Source of the DNA: Anoplopoma fimbria
Taxonomy: Eukaryota > Chordata > Actinopteri > Perciformes > Anoplopomatidae
NCBI RefSeq assembly: GCF_027596085.1
Contig: NC_072453.1
Span: 5,248,448-5,312,447 of the forward strand
Direction: 5' to 3'
DNA length: 64,000 bases
In this document: in pieces, positions 11,701 through 23,278 of the stretch
How the letters are laid out: each line of letters opens with the position of its first letter
Position numbering within the stretch: the stretch's first letter is position 1
Notes under the pieces: generated by a model
Told to the model about the DNA's origin: nothing
The model's input: only the letters and a program-made list of their open reading frames with translations
Database searches by the model: none
Position numbers and translations under genes: made by a program

Positions 11701-14700
11701 CTTGCTACAGAGCGGAGCCTGATTATGACCTCTTAATGCTTGATTATACATGCTGATTGTACATGTCATTTCTGAGTACTGCCGTAATTGAAACTGCAAC
11801 CCTTGACCTTGTCTCGGCTATAAATGACAGCAAAGATGTTGGAGCATCAAGCGTCTAGGTTATGAGTTTTCTTTTTTATCCAATTGTTGGTGAAAAGTCT
11901 GGTAATTCCCTTAAAAATCTGTTATTTACTTAAGTGACAACAGCGGAATGACTTTAGAACGGTGCATGAAATTCAATCACTGTTTCTTGGAAGTCTCCAC
12001 CAAACAGGCATATATCATGATTTATGAATTAAAGCTAGGGTGGGTATTAATTAATTAATTTCCACCAAACAGGCATATATCATGATTTATGAATTAAGAC
12101 ATTGCAAATTTCAGCTTTAAGATTAGAATATTGCATTGTGATCGTGCCGCTTTCTCTTTTTTCCAGGTGTGATCGAAAGTCTGCATGAAGCTGCCTACAA
12201 GAATGCTCTCTGTAACTCCCTGTACTGTCCTAACCACATGGTTGGCAACATCCAGTCTGAGCATGTAAGTATTTTTCAAATGGTCATTTCTAAAGACTTA
12301 TGGTGTGAATATACCGATTACATTTTTTCTAATGTTTTGTTTTTTTCGCCAGCTGCACCAGTTTGTCCAGAACAATTTCACAAGCGCAAGAATGGCACTT
12401 GTTGGACTTGGTAAGGTTCAGGATTAAATTAAACATTATAACCAAATAATGATAGCAGTACTGTTTTAACGTTATACGTTTTTATGGCAAGTTATAGTGG
12501 TCACCAAATAAATATATCCATTCGATTCCTTTCGTCTTTCCTTCAGGTGTGGACCACACGGTGCTCACGCAAGTTGGGGAGCAATTCCTCAACATTCGCA
12601 GTGGGGCAGGCACCACGGGGGCCAAGGCTCAGTATCGTGGAGGTGAGCTGAACCGCCATAACAAACTGCCATGGAACAGCTTAAACTTTTCAACAAAATG
12701 TAACACCCTGAATTCCTCTCTCTAGGTGAGATACGACTGCCCAGCATCAGCAGTCTGGTCCACTCAGCGGTGGTGAGCCAGTCAGCAGCAGCGGGCACCA
12801 GCGAGGCTCTGGCTTTCAGTGTGCTGCAGCATTTACTGGGAGCTGGTCTGCATGTCAAGAGGGGCTCATGCGTCTCCAGCAAACTGGTCCAGGGTGTTGC
12901 TAAGGCAACTGCTGACCCCTTTGATGTGAGTGATTGTCAGTTCTCAATATAAACACTTAAAATGAGACATACATTGGGGCCTTGATTGGTTTAAATCATA
13001 ATATCTAAATTTCTCCCCATTTTCCTTTTTTTCTCCCCCTGAACAGGTCAGTGCTTTCAACTCAAGCTACTCTGACTCTGGTCTGTTTGGAGTCTACACC
13101 ATTTCCCAGCCTGCAGCTGCTGGTGACGTGAGTATCCAATAGTCATGACAAGAGTCTCTTCAACAAAGTAGCAGCAATCTTTGTTAAAAATGTTTTAATA
13201 AAACTAGAAACCGTAAGGGGTCTTGATGTAATATCTGTGCTCCTCTGTCTCTCCAGGTGATTAAAGCCGCTCTTGCCGAGGTGAAGGCTGTTGCTGATGG
13301 TGGAGTCACAGCTGCTGACCTCACTCGGGCAAAGTAAGACATACAGACGAATAGAGCCACTACTTTAATATCTAGCCTCTTTTAAGCTATAGTCTAAATT
13401 ATGAATGCATTTTGAGGTCAATTTTTACATTTTTATTCAAGTTTTCTATCAACACCACCAAAATGGGCTTAATGGTAAAAAGAAAATGCGGATGAGATGA
13501 AGCTATGCAACCGCTACATTTTTATATCATTTAGGGTTACTAGCTCTAGAACTAAGAAGATTAAAGAAATCAGGTTTATCCAACAATAAACGCAAGGACT
13601 GTAAGCATGTCCTTTTCATATCTCAAGAACCTGACCTGCTTCACACTCTGTGACTGTACTGCTGGGAACTCAAGAGAGTGCATGTCAAATGTGGCTGACT
13701 ATGACCAGATGGTGGCGCTGTAACAAACTTCCCATTTTGGCCTGTAACATGGCTGTAAAATGTCCCTTTTTCAAATTGTTGATGTTCCATAGAGTTTTGC
13801 TATAACTGGCCCTCAAAGTAAACTCAGACACTGTGTGCATTGCGTATTTCACGGAAAAAATATATCTCCTCATATATATATATATTTCTCCGCTTGCGCT
13901 TTTGCTACCATATTTGGTGGACATCTGAAAATAGGACGTCTGAGTGACCATGAGAAATTTGGTGCCATTTGGCCAGTAGGTGGCGCTGTTGTATCTAAGG
14001 AATGAATTTTCGTCTGTCTGTGTATGTATGACTGACTGGTCTTTGCAAATCTTGAGAACCTTAATGCAGTGCGATTGCGACAGTGCGATTCGACACGATT
14101 CGACACGATGCGATTCAACAAGATGCGATTCAACAAGATGCGATGCTAAATAATACAATTCTATGCAATTTAATATGATACATAATGATTTATTTATTTG
14201 TCAGACAACAAATCAGTAACCAGGTTTCTGACAAAAGAAAACATTTATGTGTATGTGTGTAAGTGTGTTCATCCAGTCAACTTCAGACTTGGAAGTTGAA
14301 AGCAGCCCCAACATGCACTAGTGTGTTTTAGTAGTGACCTTTGGTGTTGCTGACAGGCAGATTTTGTTTGTTACTTTGGACATAGCTAGGCTAGCTGTTT
14401 TCCTCTATTTCCACTAATCCTTTAAACCGCTTAATGTAATATCTGTTTGATGAGAGAAACTGAGAAATTTGGGGGGGGGGAATGAATATCAACTGGACTA
14501 ATTCAAACATTTCATTTCACACTCATTCTTGGCATTCACAAGAAAATACATCAAGTTAATAGTTTTCCTCCTAGTTTCCATTATTGTACCTTTTTTATAA
14601 TGAGCTTGTCTCTGTTTTCTCTTCAGGGCCCAGCTGAAGGGGCAGTTCCTGATGTCCTTGGAGACTTCAGAGGGTTTGCTGGAGGCCATGGGCACTCAGG

Positions 14701-15018
14701 CTCTGGCCGAGGGATCCTACTGCTCCGCTGAGGAAGTCTCCAAAAACATCGACAACGTCTCCTTGACTGATGTCGCCAACGTAAGACGTTTGGTTGTTGT
14801 CGGTGCCTGGTTGTTGTCATGATAGGACATAGTCATATATTATTGAATTTACATTAGTTAAATACAAATTTTAAGACAAGAGTATGTTTTGTTGTTAATA
14901 ATGGTGCTTTAACTTTCTTTCTTTTTATTTGCAGGCTGCCAAGAAATTTGTGACTGGCAAGAAGACAATGACATCCAGCGGCAACCTTATAAAAACACCC
15001 TTCGTGGATGAGATCTAA
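8710..15018 (+). CDS. uqcrc2: Ubiquinol-cytochrome c reductase core protein 2, mitochondrial
   Basis: Core subunit 2 of respiratory complex III, on the matrix side of the inner membrane. It is an M16-peptidase-fold scaffold paired with Uqcrc1. Fourteen coding exons join in phase: 8710-8742, 9742-9828, 10200-10349, 10484-10548, 10645-10701, 10969-11093, 12167-12264, 12353-12410, 12547-12642, 12726-12925, 13047-13127, 13257-13333, 14627-14780 and 14935-15018. The product is 454 aa (human about 453). The N-terminus ([20 protein letters not shown]) is a basic, hydroxylated mitochondrial presequence. Family landmarks are [37 protein letters not shown] and the C-terminal TPFVDEI. Where active M16 proteins have HxxEH, this protein reads HLLRL, so the zinc site is absent, as expected for core 2. 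The start is the only ATG in phase upstream of the presequence. It is followed on the same strand by mosmo. Confidence 0.97.
9010..9032. repeat. Perfect 9-bp stem hairpin in uqcrc2 intron 1
   Basis: TTCATCCAG, loop CATCA, CTGGATGAA. It is small and could be chance. Confidence 0.5.
9207..9262 (-). repeat. Second copy of fish retroposon tail
   Basis: The sequence tcctttattgatccccatg, ggagaaatg and then gttgcagcag resembles the repeat at 7849-7945. It is a diverged copy in uqcrc2 intron 1. Confidence 0.45.
11996..12097. repeat. 37-bp direct repeat pair in uqcrc2 intron 6
   Basis: A 37-bp unit beginning tccaccaaacaggcatat and ending atttatgaattaa occurs at about 11996-12032 and again, unchanged, at about 12061-12097. 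The spacer contains attaattaatta. It is a recent local duplication. Confidence 0.8.
13680..14060. repeat. Probable interspersed repeat in uqcrc2 intron 12, with CTCF-like motifs
   Basis: This segment carries two related phrases, ccagatggtggcgctg at 13705-13720 and ccagtaggtggcgctg at 13973-13988. The second matches the CTCF core CCASYAGRKGGCRS fully. The non-exonic frames here show no protein homology. I think it is a dispersed fish repeat but cannot name the family. Confidence 0.4.
14068..14155. repeat. Degenerate gcgatt minisatellite
   Basis: Units such as gtgcgattgcgaca, gtgcgattcgacac and gatgcgattcaacaa (twice in full) form a short tandem array in uqcrc2 intron 12. Confidence 0.7.
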
Positions 15019-15084
15019 AGCCCTCCCCTCGTTACCTCGTACTGTGCACAACAGATGTTTTCCTCTACATTTGACTTAAACAGA

Positions 15085-15090
15085 AATAAA
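15085..15090 (+). terminator. uqcrc2 polyadenylation signal
   Basis: AATAAA 67 bp after the uqcrc2 stop. A second AATAAA at 15257-15262 could give a longer 3' UTR. Confidence 0.65.
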
Positions 15091-15269
15091 GCAGGGGTCA
15101 ACAATGCTGTTGTTCTGAGGGATTTAATGTCATGACACCACTGGCTATTTATAGGTGTTGTAACGGTATATTTTCAGTTGATGCTGCTTTGGCGCTTCAC
15201 ATTATCGGGATCCACTCATCTGTCCACATTAACTGTATAGCTGATGTAAAATAATGAATAAATTCTATC

Positions 15270-15810
15270 TACCTTACAGAGCTTAAAGTGTTTTGTCGTG
15301 GTGTTTAATGTTTCCATTCCTACTATATCAAATAAGAGTTTCATGTTGACAGTTCATTCTTGACACTGGAAACAAGCATTTCACAAAAACAATCCTAACT
15401 CCAGATCCACATGCTCCCTTGTTCTTGAGCTTTCCACCGAATCCGACTAAACAAGAATTAACTGTCATGTCAACATGGATGAGAAGTCCAATGATGTGAA
15501 CAGTTTAAAAAAATACAGTTCTTTGGTAACTGGGCTTAATTCATCTGCTGATGAAAACTGTAACGCAGTCGAAAGCTCCAGAGCAGGCAGGTGGACCTCA
15601 AGTTTTCTTTATTTATTTCTTTATTTTTTTTTTTATTTTTTTTTTTTTTTTTTTTTACAAATTTCAAATGTTGAGAAAAAAAAAAAGGTGCTGCTTTGTA
15701 GTGTTACTTAAATTGCCAACATGTTCACAGAGATGTTTTAGAATATAATTTAAATGGTCACCCCTGCATAATCTGTGATGATGCAAAAAGTACCAGGAGC
15801 GTGAGCGATT
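15270..15810. other. Intergenic uqcrc2-mosmo, T-rich tract
   Basis: No gene seen. A long T-rich run (about 15600-15660) is the main feature. The frame through it is an artefact of the homopolymer. No PDZ-domain gene, such as the PDZD9 found between these genes in human, was recognised. Confidence 0.45.
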
Positions 15811-15818
15811 TACAGATT

Positions 15819-15828
15819 TCTCGCGAGA
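15819..15828. promoter_or_regulatory. TCTCGCGAGA promoter palindrome (mosmo)
   Basis: A perfect TCTCGCGAGA motif, common in CpG-rich vertebrate promoters, about 740 bp upstream of the mosmo ATG. It suggests the core promoter lies near 15.8-16.1 kb. Confidence 0.55.
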
Positions 15829-16071
15829 TTTGTTCTCTACAGACATGGAGATGCGAGCTGCCTGAATTGGAGATCTAATTGCGGAGAGAGGACGGGCACT
15901 GTCTTTGCTGGAAAAACACACTTCCTCCTCGTTCAATAGGGCTTTTAAATAGATGAACTGACGATATTTAGCGGAAATTTGAAACACCCAAAACAAATGC
16001 GCTTTTATTTTTAGCATGGGCGGCGTTTCCCGTCTGTGTGCGTCCAGAGGGGAGAACAAGCTTCCATAAGG

Positions 16072-16074
<3 letters not shown>

Positions 16075-16112
<38 letters not shown>
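16075..16112 (+). repeat. (GA)n microsatellite in mosmo 5' region
   Basis: About 19 GA units in the presumed promoter or 5' UTR of mosmo. A shorter GA tract lies near 16515-16531, just before the start codon region. Confidence 0.9.
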
Positions 16113-16114
<2 letters not shown>

Positions 16115-16567
16115 CCGGGCTCTATGCAAGACTCAGGAAATAAGTCGACCGCCTGCATGAGTCCGTTTTCACTGCTGGAGATTTAACCAGCTATTATTTC
16201 AAAGTCTCCACTCTCTTTCTGCTAATGTCACCGGGATGTGGCGGAGCATCCGGAGCTAAGTGTTCCCCCGAGCCCGGGCGGTGACTCCCTCTCCTGGGCT
16301 GAAGAAGGGCCAGCAGGTCGGGTCAGGCTCGGCTGTTAGAGGACTAAATGAAAGGGGGTCTTTTGAAGGAACACCCTGCCTATCTCACCGCCTTGGATCA
16401 AGCACAATGTGCGGACAAATCCTGGATCAAGCCGACCCCTTCACCATCACTCCAAGTTCCCTAACGATGGCTGGCTTTAGGTTACTGACTTCTACATGTG
16501 CCGCCTCCCTTTAGGAGAGAGAGAGAGAGAGGCATAAAAACACTGACCTCCACCTGGGCTCACCGAC

Positions 16568-16678
16568 ATGGATAAACTCACCGTGATATCAGGATGCCTC
16601 TTCCTCGCTGCAGACATCTTCGCCATCGCCAGCATCGCTAACCCGGACTGGATCAGCACTGGAGAGTCAGCTGGTAGG

Positions 16679-16719
<41 letters not shown>

Positions 16720-19700
16720 GCACTTTGTCCCACTCCTGCACTGTTTTAGTTGGTCAGTTCATTGGATATATCAAGAATGGTATCTGTTTGTAAGGAAAAA
16801 TCACATACAAATGTGTGTCAGAAGTCAGTATATGTCAGTATATGTCAGAGTGTTTTCAGCCAAAATCAGCAAACTTAAAAGCAACAGTTGTGAACACACA
16901 TTGATAAGTTGTCAGTGGAGTGTTGTTCTCATCATTTTTTGCTTGTGGCCCCTTAAAAAGAAGCAACAAATCCATAACAGATGTTTTTCCTTAATTTGGT
17001 GGCTGCCCGGATTTCTTTGGAGAGTCCCGACCCCAGGATGGGAATCACAGTTTGAAAGGATTGCACAGATATGTTACAATGTAGTGAGTGAGTGGCAATG
17101 AAGCCAAAAAAAGGAAACACTATCTATCAAACTTGTCTCCTGAATTCAGCAAAGGTCAAGCAAATGTATCCAAAGTCTCAAAGTTTAGATACGAAAGTAA
17201 CAACATAGTGCCAGTAGTGTCCCCTTTGTTCTGTGGTATTTAAACATGTTCAAAGGTCCATATTCTTCTTGCAAGATCATCTGCACTCATCTTTAAAGAG
17301 TGTCATATAAAGAGTGTTGGACCCACGACATGAGGTTTTTTTCTCCAGGAGCCATACTGTAAATATATGCAGCTTCGTTATAGTGCAGTGCATTTTAAAG
17401 TCACTAAAAACTCATTTTCTCAATCAGCTTTTTGCAAAGTTTTATTAGTTTTGGTTATTTTACATTTGGGATTTCTGTATTTGTATCTGTGCTCGTCATA
17501 CTGGTCTGAGTTAAGCTGTAAAAATGTGATGTCATGTACATGCACCTATGAAGATATATCATATTTTAAAGAAAATGTGAGCACAGTTGTTGTGTTGTTT
17601 AAAAAACACTATCAAAATCTATGCAGCAGATCCAGAGATACTGTCTATTGCATTCCACGCATTCCAGTTCCTTGTGCCTACATTGCCCACAATGCAACTC
17701 GACAATCGACAATTCTGTTATAGATTTAGGCGTGTTATGCTAGAAGCTGCTATTGTAGCCACTAGCTTAATAGAGCTAGATTCAGATTTCAGGCAGCTCC
17801 CCCTGGAGCCACTAAAGAACAACTGTTATGCACATGTGCAATATTACTCCCCAACACCTGTAAACTTACTTTGATGTGTGAAATGGGTGGAGTTCCCCTT
17901 TAACTTTGAACAAATCCCAACTCAGAATATTTTACATACCTTTTCATTTATTATTTCGTATTTATTCAATGGATATTTAATGTCATAGTTAATACTTAAG
18001 ATGTTAAATCATGTTAAAATACATCTACTATGCACCACTAGGGGCAAAGAATTACGTCTAATGGGATAATTCAGATTTATGTCTTCATCAAGCTGTTGTT
18101 CTGGATTAAATTGCTATTTGCCTTTATTGTACACTCACTCCTAGAATCAAGCGTTGCAAATCAAACACATTGCTACTAAATCCCACAGCCTCCCTGGTTA
18201 TTGCAATCGAGTAATATTCAGATACAAAGTCCAAAAGCTAAACATTGACTAAAAGTGATGCAACACACAAACCATAACACCACAGTATATGCACAGCTGG
18301 CCGAGGTTCTTGTCAGCCTCCATCCTAATGCTACAGCGGAGCAGAGATAAGCACGTAACCGGCGTGCCAAGTGGTTATTACAGGATTTAATTGTTTTAAA
18401 AAATGCTGTCTGCCGCAGCAAGTTGAGTACATAACGAGCAGTTTTTTGTTGCATAATGAAATGAGTAACCAAGCTCCAAATCTTTCTTTCTAAATCGTCA
18501 CAGTACAAAATAGACCTTAGTTCAGACCAGCTCACAACATTCCCTCATAGTAAACATGGTGTAAAATGACTGTACTTACTGTACTAAAAGCTTTTTGTTC
18601 CGGCCTAATTAGACCAATAGCAATAACCTGAAGGCAGGAAGTGTTGTTCGGTAATGAAGATGTGGGACTTTTAATTAGGCCTCCTGGGTGAGTAACTCTT
18701 CCCACCTGGAGAATAAAGGTTCCTCAGGCTCAGCCGTGACGTATTTTACTTTGATGCCTTGTGCATACGTAGTAAAGAAAATCCTATTTGTCTCTCAGAC
18801 CCTTTCGTTTCCCAGCTCTGTTTTTTAGTTGGCTCTCTAGTTTTTTTTAACCCAAAGGAGGAGGAAGAAAAAATAAACTTATAATAATAATAGTCATAAT
18901 AATATAATAGTGATAATATACAAGCCCAAGCTAACTTCCTTATAGTTATCACGATCAATTGTTTTCAAAGTTTACAAATGTCACAGTCTTATAATGAACA
19001 TATCATTTATAATATCACTAAACTTTGAACTAGAGCCAAGTATAATAATAGCTATTGTTATCGTCAGCTATCGCAAAGGCCTAGTCTGTTAAATAAGTAT
19101 TGGACTGATTACATACAGTGTTCAATATCATATCAGGCCATTTCCTGTACAATACACCAGTAATACCAGACGTTCCCATAACAAGATAAGCATATACAAT
19201 GTTTGTGGCATGCGTGACGTAAAATGACTAATTGACTGCTTTCACTTTTTATAATGCTGGCTCATATTCCTACTAATTCATTGCTGTTGCTTAAGTTTTT
19301 CTTATTATCGCTCTCAATCATATTTTCATTTTAAACCAAAACCACAATGGCATGAGGCAAAAACACATTTATGAAGGACTTGGTTGTTTTTTTGCTATGA
19401 AGTCCCATATGCACGGAAATGAATGCACTGTTTACGTTGTTCCCCAGCCTGCAGCATGAAGGGATGTGTTGAAATGGAACAGGATTTCCTGTGAATAAGG
19501 GGGATAGGTCAGCCTGCAGGAGGATGTGGTCCAGGCCTGATGTTCCCCTCAGCCTGGTCCTGGAATCATCACCCAGCACTTTATCCATGATCAGGAACTG
19601 AAGCCATTTCAACGATAAATATTTAAAGGGCTAATGGATATGGGAGTCCCCTTATGAGCATGAAAAAGTCCTTTGTCTGTTTTTTCGTTTTTTTTTCTAA

Positions 19701-22700
19701 AGTCCTTAATTAAACTTGTACATGTTTTACATAATATTTATTTTAAAATACTTAATTGAGGGGTTTAATGGCTTTAAGTACCAGGCGTTTATTCACAAGC
19801 AGCTTATTTTATGTCATTTTTCTCTTAATTAAATGATGTTTTAGTGCTTCTCCTTGTTTGTCCTGCACTCTTTGTGATATTAGTTATTTGTAATCTTTGG
19901 CCATCGTGATAATTATGTTAATTCTACAGTCACTGGGTTTAATTTGCCCTGAATAAATCCATAAAATGTTTAAATATCCTCCTCCCCTTGTGTCTGCTTT
20001 GGCAGGCACTAACTGCTTGCCGAGGATAATGAGACAGAAAAAGGACAGAGACAAAAGAATAAATGAAGGTGTGGGAGGATTTAATTAAGCATTTATGTGC
20101 TGTATTTTGCTTCTTCAGTGTTGTCAGAATGGATGCAGAGTTCAGCAGATGCAGTCTCTCTTGGGCTCTGCCATCAGATGACTTGCTGTAGGGTCACTGT
20201 TCTCTTTATTTTGTACATCTCACCGTTTCCCTCTACTTCTTTAATGCTTTGGTGCTTCATGTCAGGACTTTGTGCCTGTTTGACATCATTCATGAATTAC
20301 TTGGGGGGTCACTGCTGCTGCTGGCACACACCCCCATCAGAAGGTTCCCATGCCAACAGGTTTGTCTGCCCCGGTCACTGGGGGGAATCAGAGGGACTCC
20401 TGGGAGGTCATCATGTCTTACAGCCAGAGTCAACATATAAACACACAGTGTTTGGGGAGTAACTATTCACGTGAAACTGAGTTAAATATCAAAATGCTGG
20501 TAGTTACAAAAGGGTTACATCCGAACATATACTTTTCATTAAAAAGCTTATCTGTAGAATATAACATTAATTCTGTTGCTCTGATCCAATTGAAGTTATA
20601 TTTATGAGCTTTTAACAAAAGTTTTACAGTAATGAGGTTGAGCACGTTGTGAGGTTTACACTGCATGGTTTAATATATATATCTTTTTTTAGACTTTCAA
20701 CTCTATTGCCCAGTTTAACACTTTTGAAAAGTAACCAACAAGTAATCACATGTTTCATTACTTTGATGAAGTTATTAAAATAGTTGTATTATCTATTATA
20801 TACTATAAAACAGGGTAACTGTTACCCATTACTTTTCTCAAGTAACCTTTCCAACACTGTGAACAAATTATGATATATGTTGTTGTGCTTTAGGCTGAGT
20901 TTGTTATATGAAGCATGCAAACTCATCAAACAGGCCGCAAGCTAACATTATGCTATAACTTGTCATTTAATGGATTTAATGTGTAGTAGACTTTAGAGTC
21001 ACTTTCTGAAATTTTCTGGATAAAATACCATCTGGACTGATGTGTTATTTACTGTGGAGCCAGGATAATATTTAATCTATTACAATCAATGAAAAAAATC
21101 TGTTCTGAATGTGATCAAAGCCCCTGGAAACTTGATTTGTAAATCCAGAGTATTTTTAAAGCAGCTATAATCAATATCTTTAGAATGTTAGAACAATGTG
21201 AAAGGGGCCACTCGTAGTGATGAACCTACAGAGAATATTAGCAAAATCTGCAAGCCCCTCGGCTTTATTGGGCTCTAAAGAAAGTTTCAGCTTATTGAAT
21301 AGCGGCTGGTCCACAACTTAAGTGGTTTTGTTCAGTCTCACAGCTTTAAGTGTCCCGAAATGGCAAAAAATTGTTTAAAGACTGATGAGTGAATAAGCAA
21401 CAATGAAACTTAAAATTCAGAAAAAAAAACCATCCTCAGGTTTTTTTATTAGTAGTTTAACACAAGAAAACTCAGCTAATCAACTCCAATCGATGTGCTT
21501 TGATCACATTTGATTGGAGTTGTAACTAAAGTAAAGTTCTCAGGGTTTTGGTTAGTAACATTTTGATTAACTTCTCTCTGTTCACGCTTGACCTTTTCTG
21601 TCTCCATCCAGGCTCTCTGACTGTGGGTCTGATCCGGCAGTGCCAGACCATCCACGGCCGAGACCGGACCTGCATTCCCCCGCAGCTGCCCCCAGAGTGG
21701 ATCACCACGCTCTTCTTCATCATCCTGGGCATCATCTCCCTCACCGTCACCTGTGGTCTGCTGGTGATGTCACGCTGGCGCCGCGAGGCCGCCCGATACG
21801 CCCGGTGGATCGCCTTCACTGGGAGTAGGTGTTCACCGTCGTCCTCCTCCATCACAGCCAGCTGTCTTTGAATCAATAGAGTCCAAATGTTTATATTAAT
21901 GCAACTCCATGTCCATGCATTGTCCAATCAACATCATATAAACAGACCGAATTGATTTTCTCTCTTTACAGTATAGGGTCGAGGACACTTGTCAACCAAC
22001 AGGAAAATTAAGTTGAGAGCAAAACACAAGCAGTCTCAAATGTTCTGCATCAGAAGACTGGAATTATATATTTTGGATCTTTTTCCTGTAAAGCATCAGT
22101 AATCTTAGGAAACATAATTGCTCTGTCCAGTTTGTAGCTGTTATATAACAGAATTTATGAAGTGTTGCAAAGTTGCTTTAATATCACAGTAAAACAATTT
22201 AGCTCTTCAGCACCACATCGGGGTCAGAAATTAACTGTAGGTGGAAGCAAAACTGCCCATTATAGTTTATAAAATGCCTGTGAAAGTAAGAGATTCTACT
22301 TAAGTATCTCCTGTGAAATAAATGGGGTTTACATCGACATCAGAATTTCATAAAAGCTTTTAGTCTGGTAATTATGAGCATCTTGACAAAGTGATTCCAC
22401 ATGAGCTGGTTTCGATTTTTAAAGGAAAGAGACAGTTTGTCTATAAGAGAGGACCGGGGCAGGAGCTGCACTTCACTTGGCTCTAAATATGTTAACACAT
22501 GAAGCAGGTTCTTACTGGGGGCAACTTTAATCACATATTTCATACCCGAAAGCTGCTTTAAAAAGGTGGTAAAGAAGTTGTTTGGGGTTGATATGAAAAA
22601 ACTAATATTTTTTGTTCAACCAAATGTAGAGTTGTTTAGAGTGATGTATTTTTCTAACCTTTAATTTAAAATCAGAATAAAGCCTGCAGCCATATCAGAT

Positions 22701-23278
22701 GTACTCCAGTACTCTTTGAATGACTCCACTTTTTCAACCATTTATTCATGAGTTTGAGCTCGCTGTTCTCTTATCAGTAACTATCTTTTTAAACCATTGC
22801 ATCTATTACTTTGAGCTAATTCACCGTGGACGACCGGTTGACTCTGTGTCATCATTTGCCGTGCAAGGTTCAGGGCTGATTTAATACAGTAGATGTTTTG
22901 TTGGGCCATTCTCAACCCATGAAATGCTGATTTTTATTAATAAATGTGGTTCGAAATGTCAATATTAACACCAGCATTGATGTGTTTCATCACAGGACAG
23001 TCATGATGTTTAGTTTACAGCTCAAAGAAATCATGTCAGTGTGCAGTACCTGTCTAATCTTTTCTCTGTCCCTTTGTTTTTCCTCTGTCACAGTGGTCCT
23101 GTTCTGCATGGCTGCTCTCATATTCCCCACAGGCTTCTACATCAACGAGGTTGGAGGACAGCCATATAAGCTACCCAACAACACGGCGGTGGGCTCCTCC
23201 TACGTACTCTTCGTTCTGTCCATATTCTTCACCATTGTGGGACTGCTGTTTGCTGGCAAGGTTTGTCTGCCTGGCTGA
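16568..23278 (+). CDS. mosmo: Modulator of Smoothened (Mosmo)
   Basis: A small four-span membrane protein that works with the MEGF8-MGRN1 ubiquitin ligase to lower surface and ciliary Smoothened, and so dampens Hedgehog signalling. Three exons, 16568-16673, 21612-21824 and 23094-23278, join in phase to 167 aa, the same length as human MOSMO (C16orf52). Landmarks are MDKLTVISGCLFLAADIFAI (TM1), NPDWISTGESAG, the loop IRQCQTIHGRDRTCIPP with two cysteines, WITTLFFIILGIISLTVTCG (TM2), FTG across the exon 2/3 junction, FCMAALIFPTGFYINEVGG (TM3) and YVLFVLSIFFTIVGLLFAGK (TM4). The junction of exon 2 (ending GGGA before GTAGGT) and exon 3 creates the conserved Met of FTGM. Intron 1 is about 4.9 kb and its donor is followed at once by a (GTT)n repeat. 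Confidence 0.97.
16678..16720 (+). repeat. (GTT)14 microsatellite at the mosmo intron 1 donor
   Basis: Fourteen GTT units start at intron position +5, directly overlapping the 5' splice-site region (GTAGGT). Confidence 0.95.
16721..20445. other. mosmo intron 1, first part
   Basis: No coding sequence was recognised. It contains a fish interspersed repeat (about 17587-17902) and an AT-rich block with several TAATTA-type motifs (19700-20095). Confidence 0.4.
17587..17902. repeat. Interspersed teleost repeat (unclassified)
   Basis: The end gggtggagttcccctttaa, read in reverse as ttaaaggggaactccaccc, is an end that I recognise from many fish intergenic repeats. The left boundary is uncertain and no family name is given. 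Confidence 0.4.
20446..20859. mobile_element. hAT-type non-autonomous element (MITE), about 414 bp
   Basis: The left end is CAGTGTTTGGGGAGTAACT. The right end, read in reverse, is CAGTGTTGGAAAGGTTACTT. These are the CAGTGTTGG...GTAACT ends of widespread vertebrate hAT MITEs. The 8-bp flanks taaacaca and tgaacaaa agree at 6 of 8 positions, compatible with an old hAT target-site duplication. There is no transposase ORF. It lies in mosmo intron 1. Confidence 0.75.

Noticed and set aside
13685..14158. 157-residue minus-strand frame
   Set aside because: It lies in a uqcrc2 intron over repeat-like DNA and the gcgatt minisatellite. The repetitive [11 protein letters not shown] text comes from the tandem units.
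15664..16158. 164-residue minus-strand frame before mosmo
   Set aside because: Driven by the (GA)n tract (Leu-Ser repeats) and the poly-T run. No homology, and it opposes the mosmo promoter.
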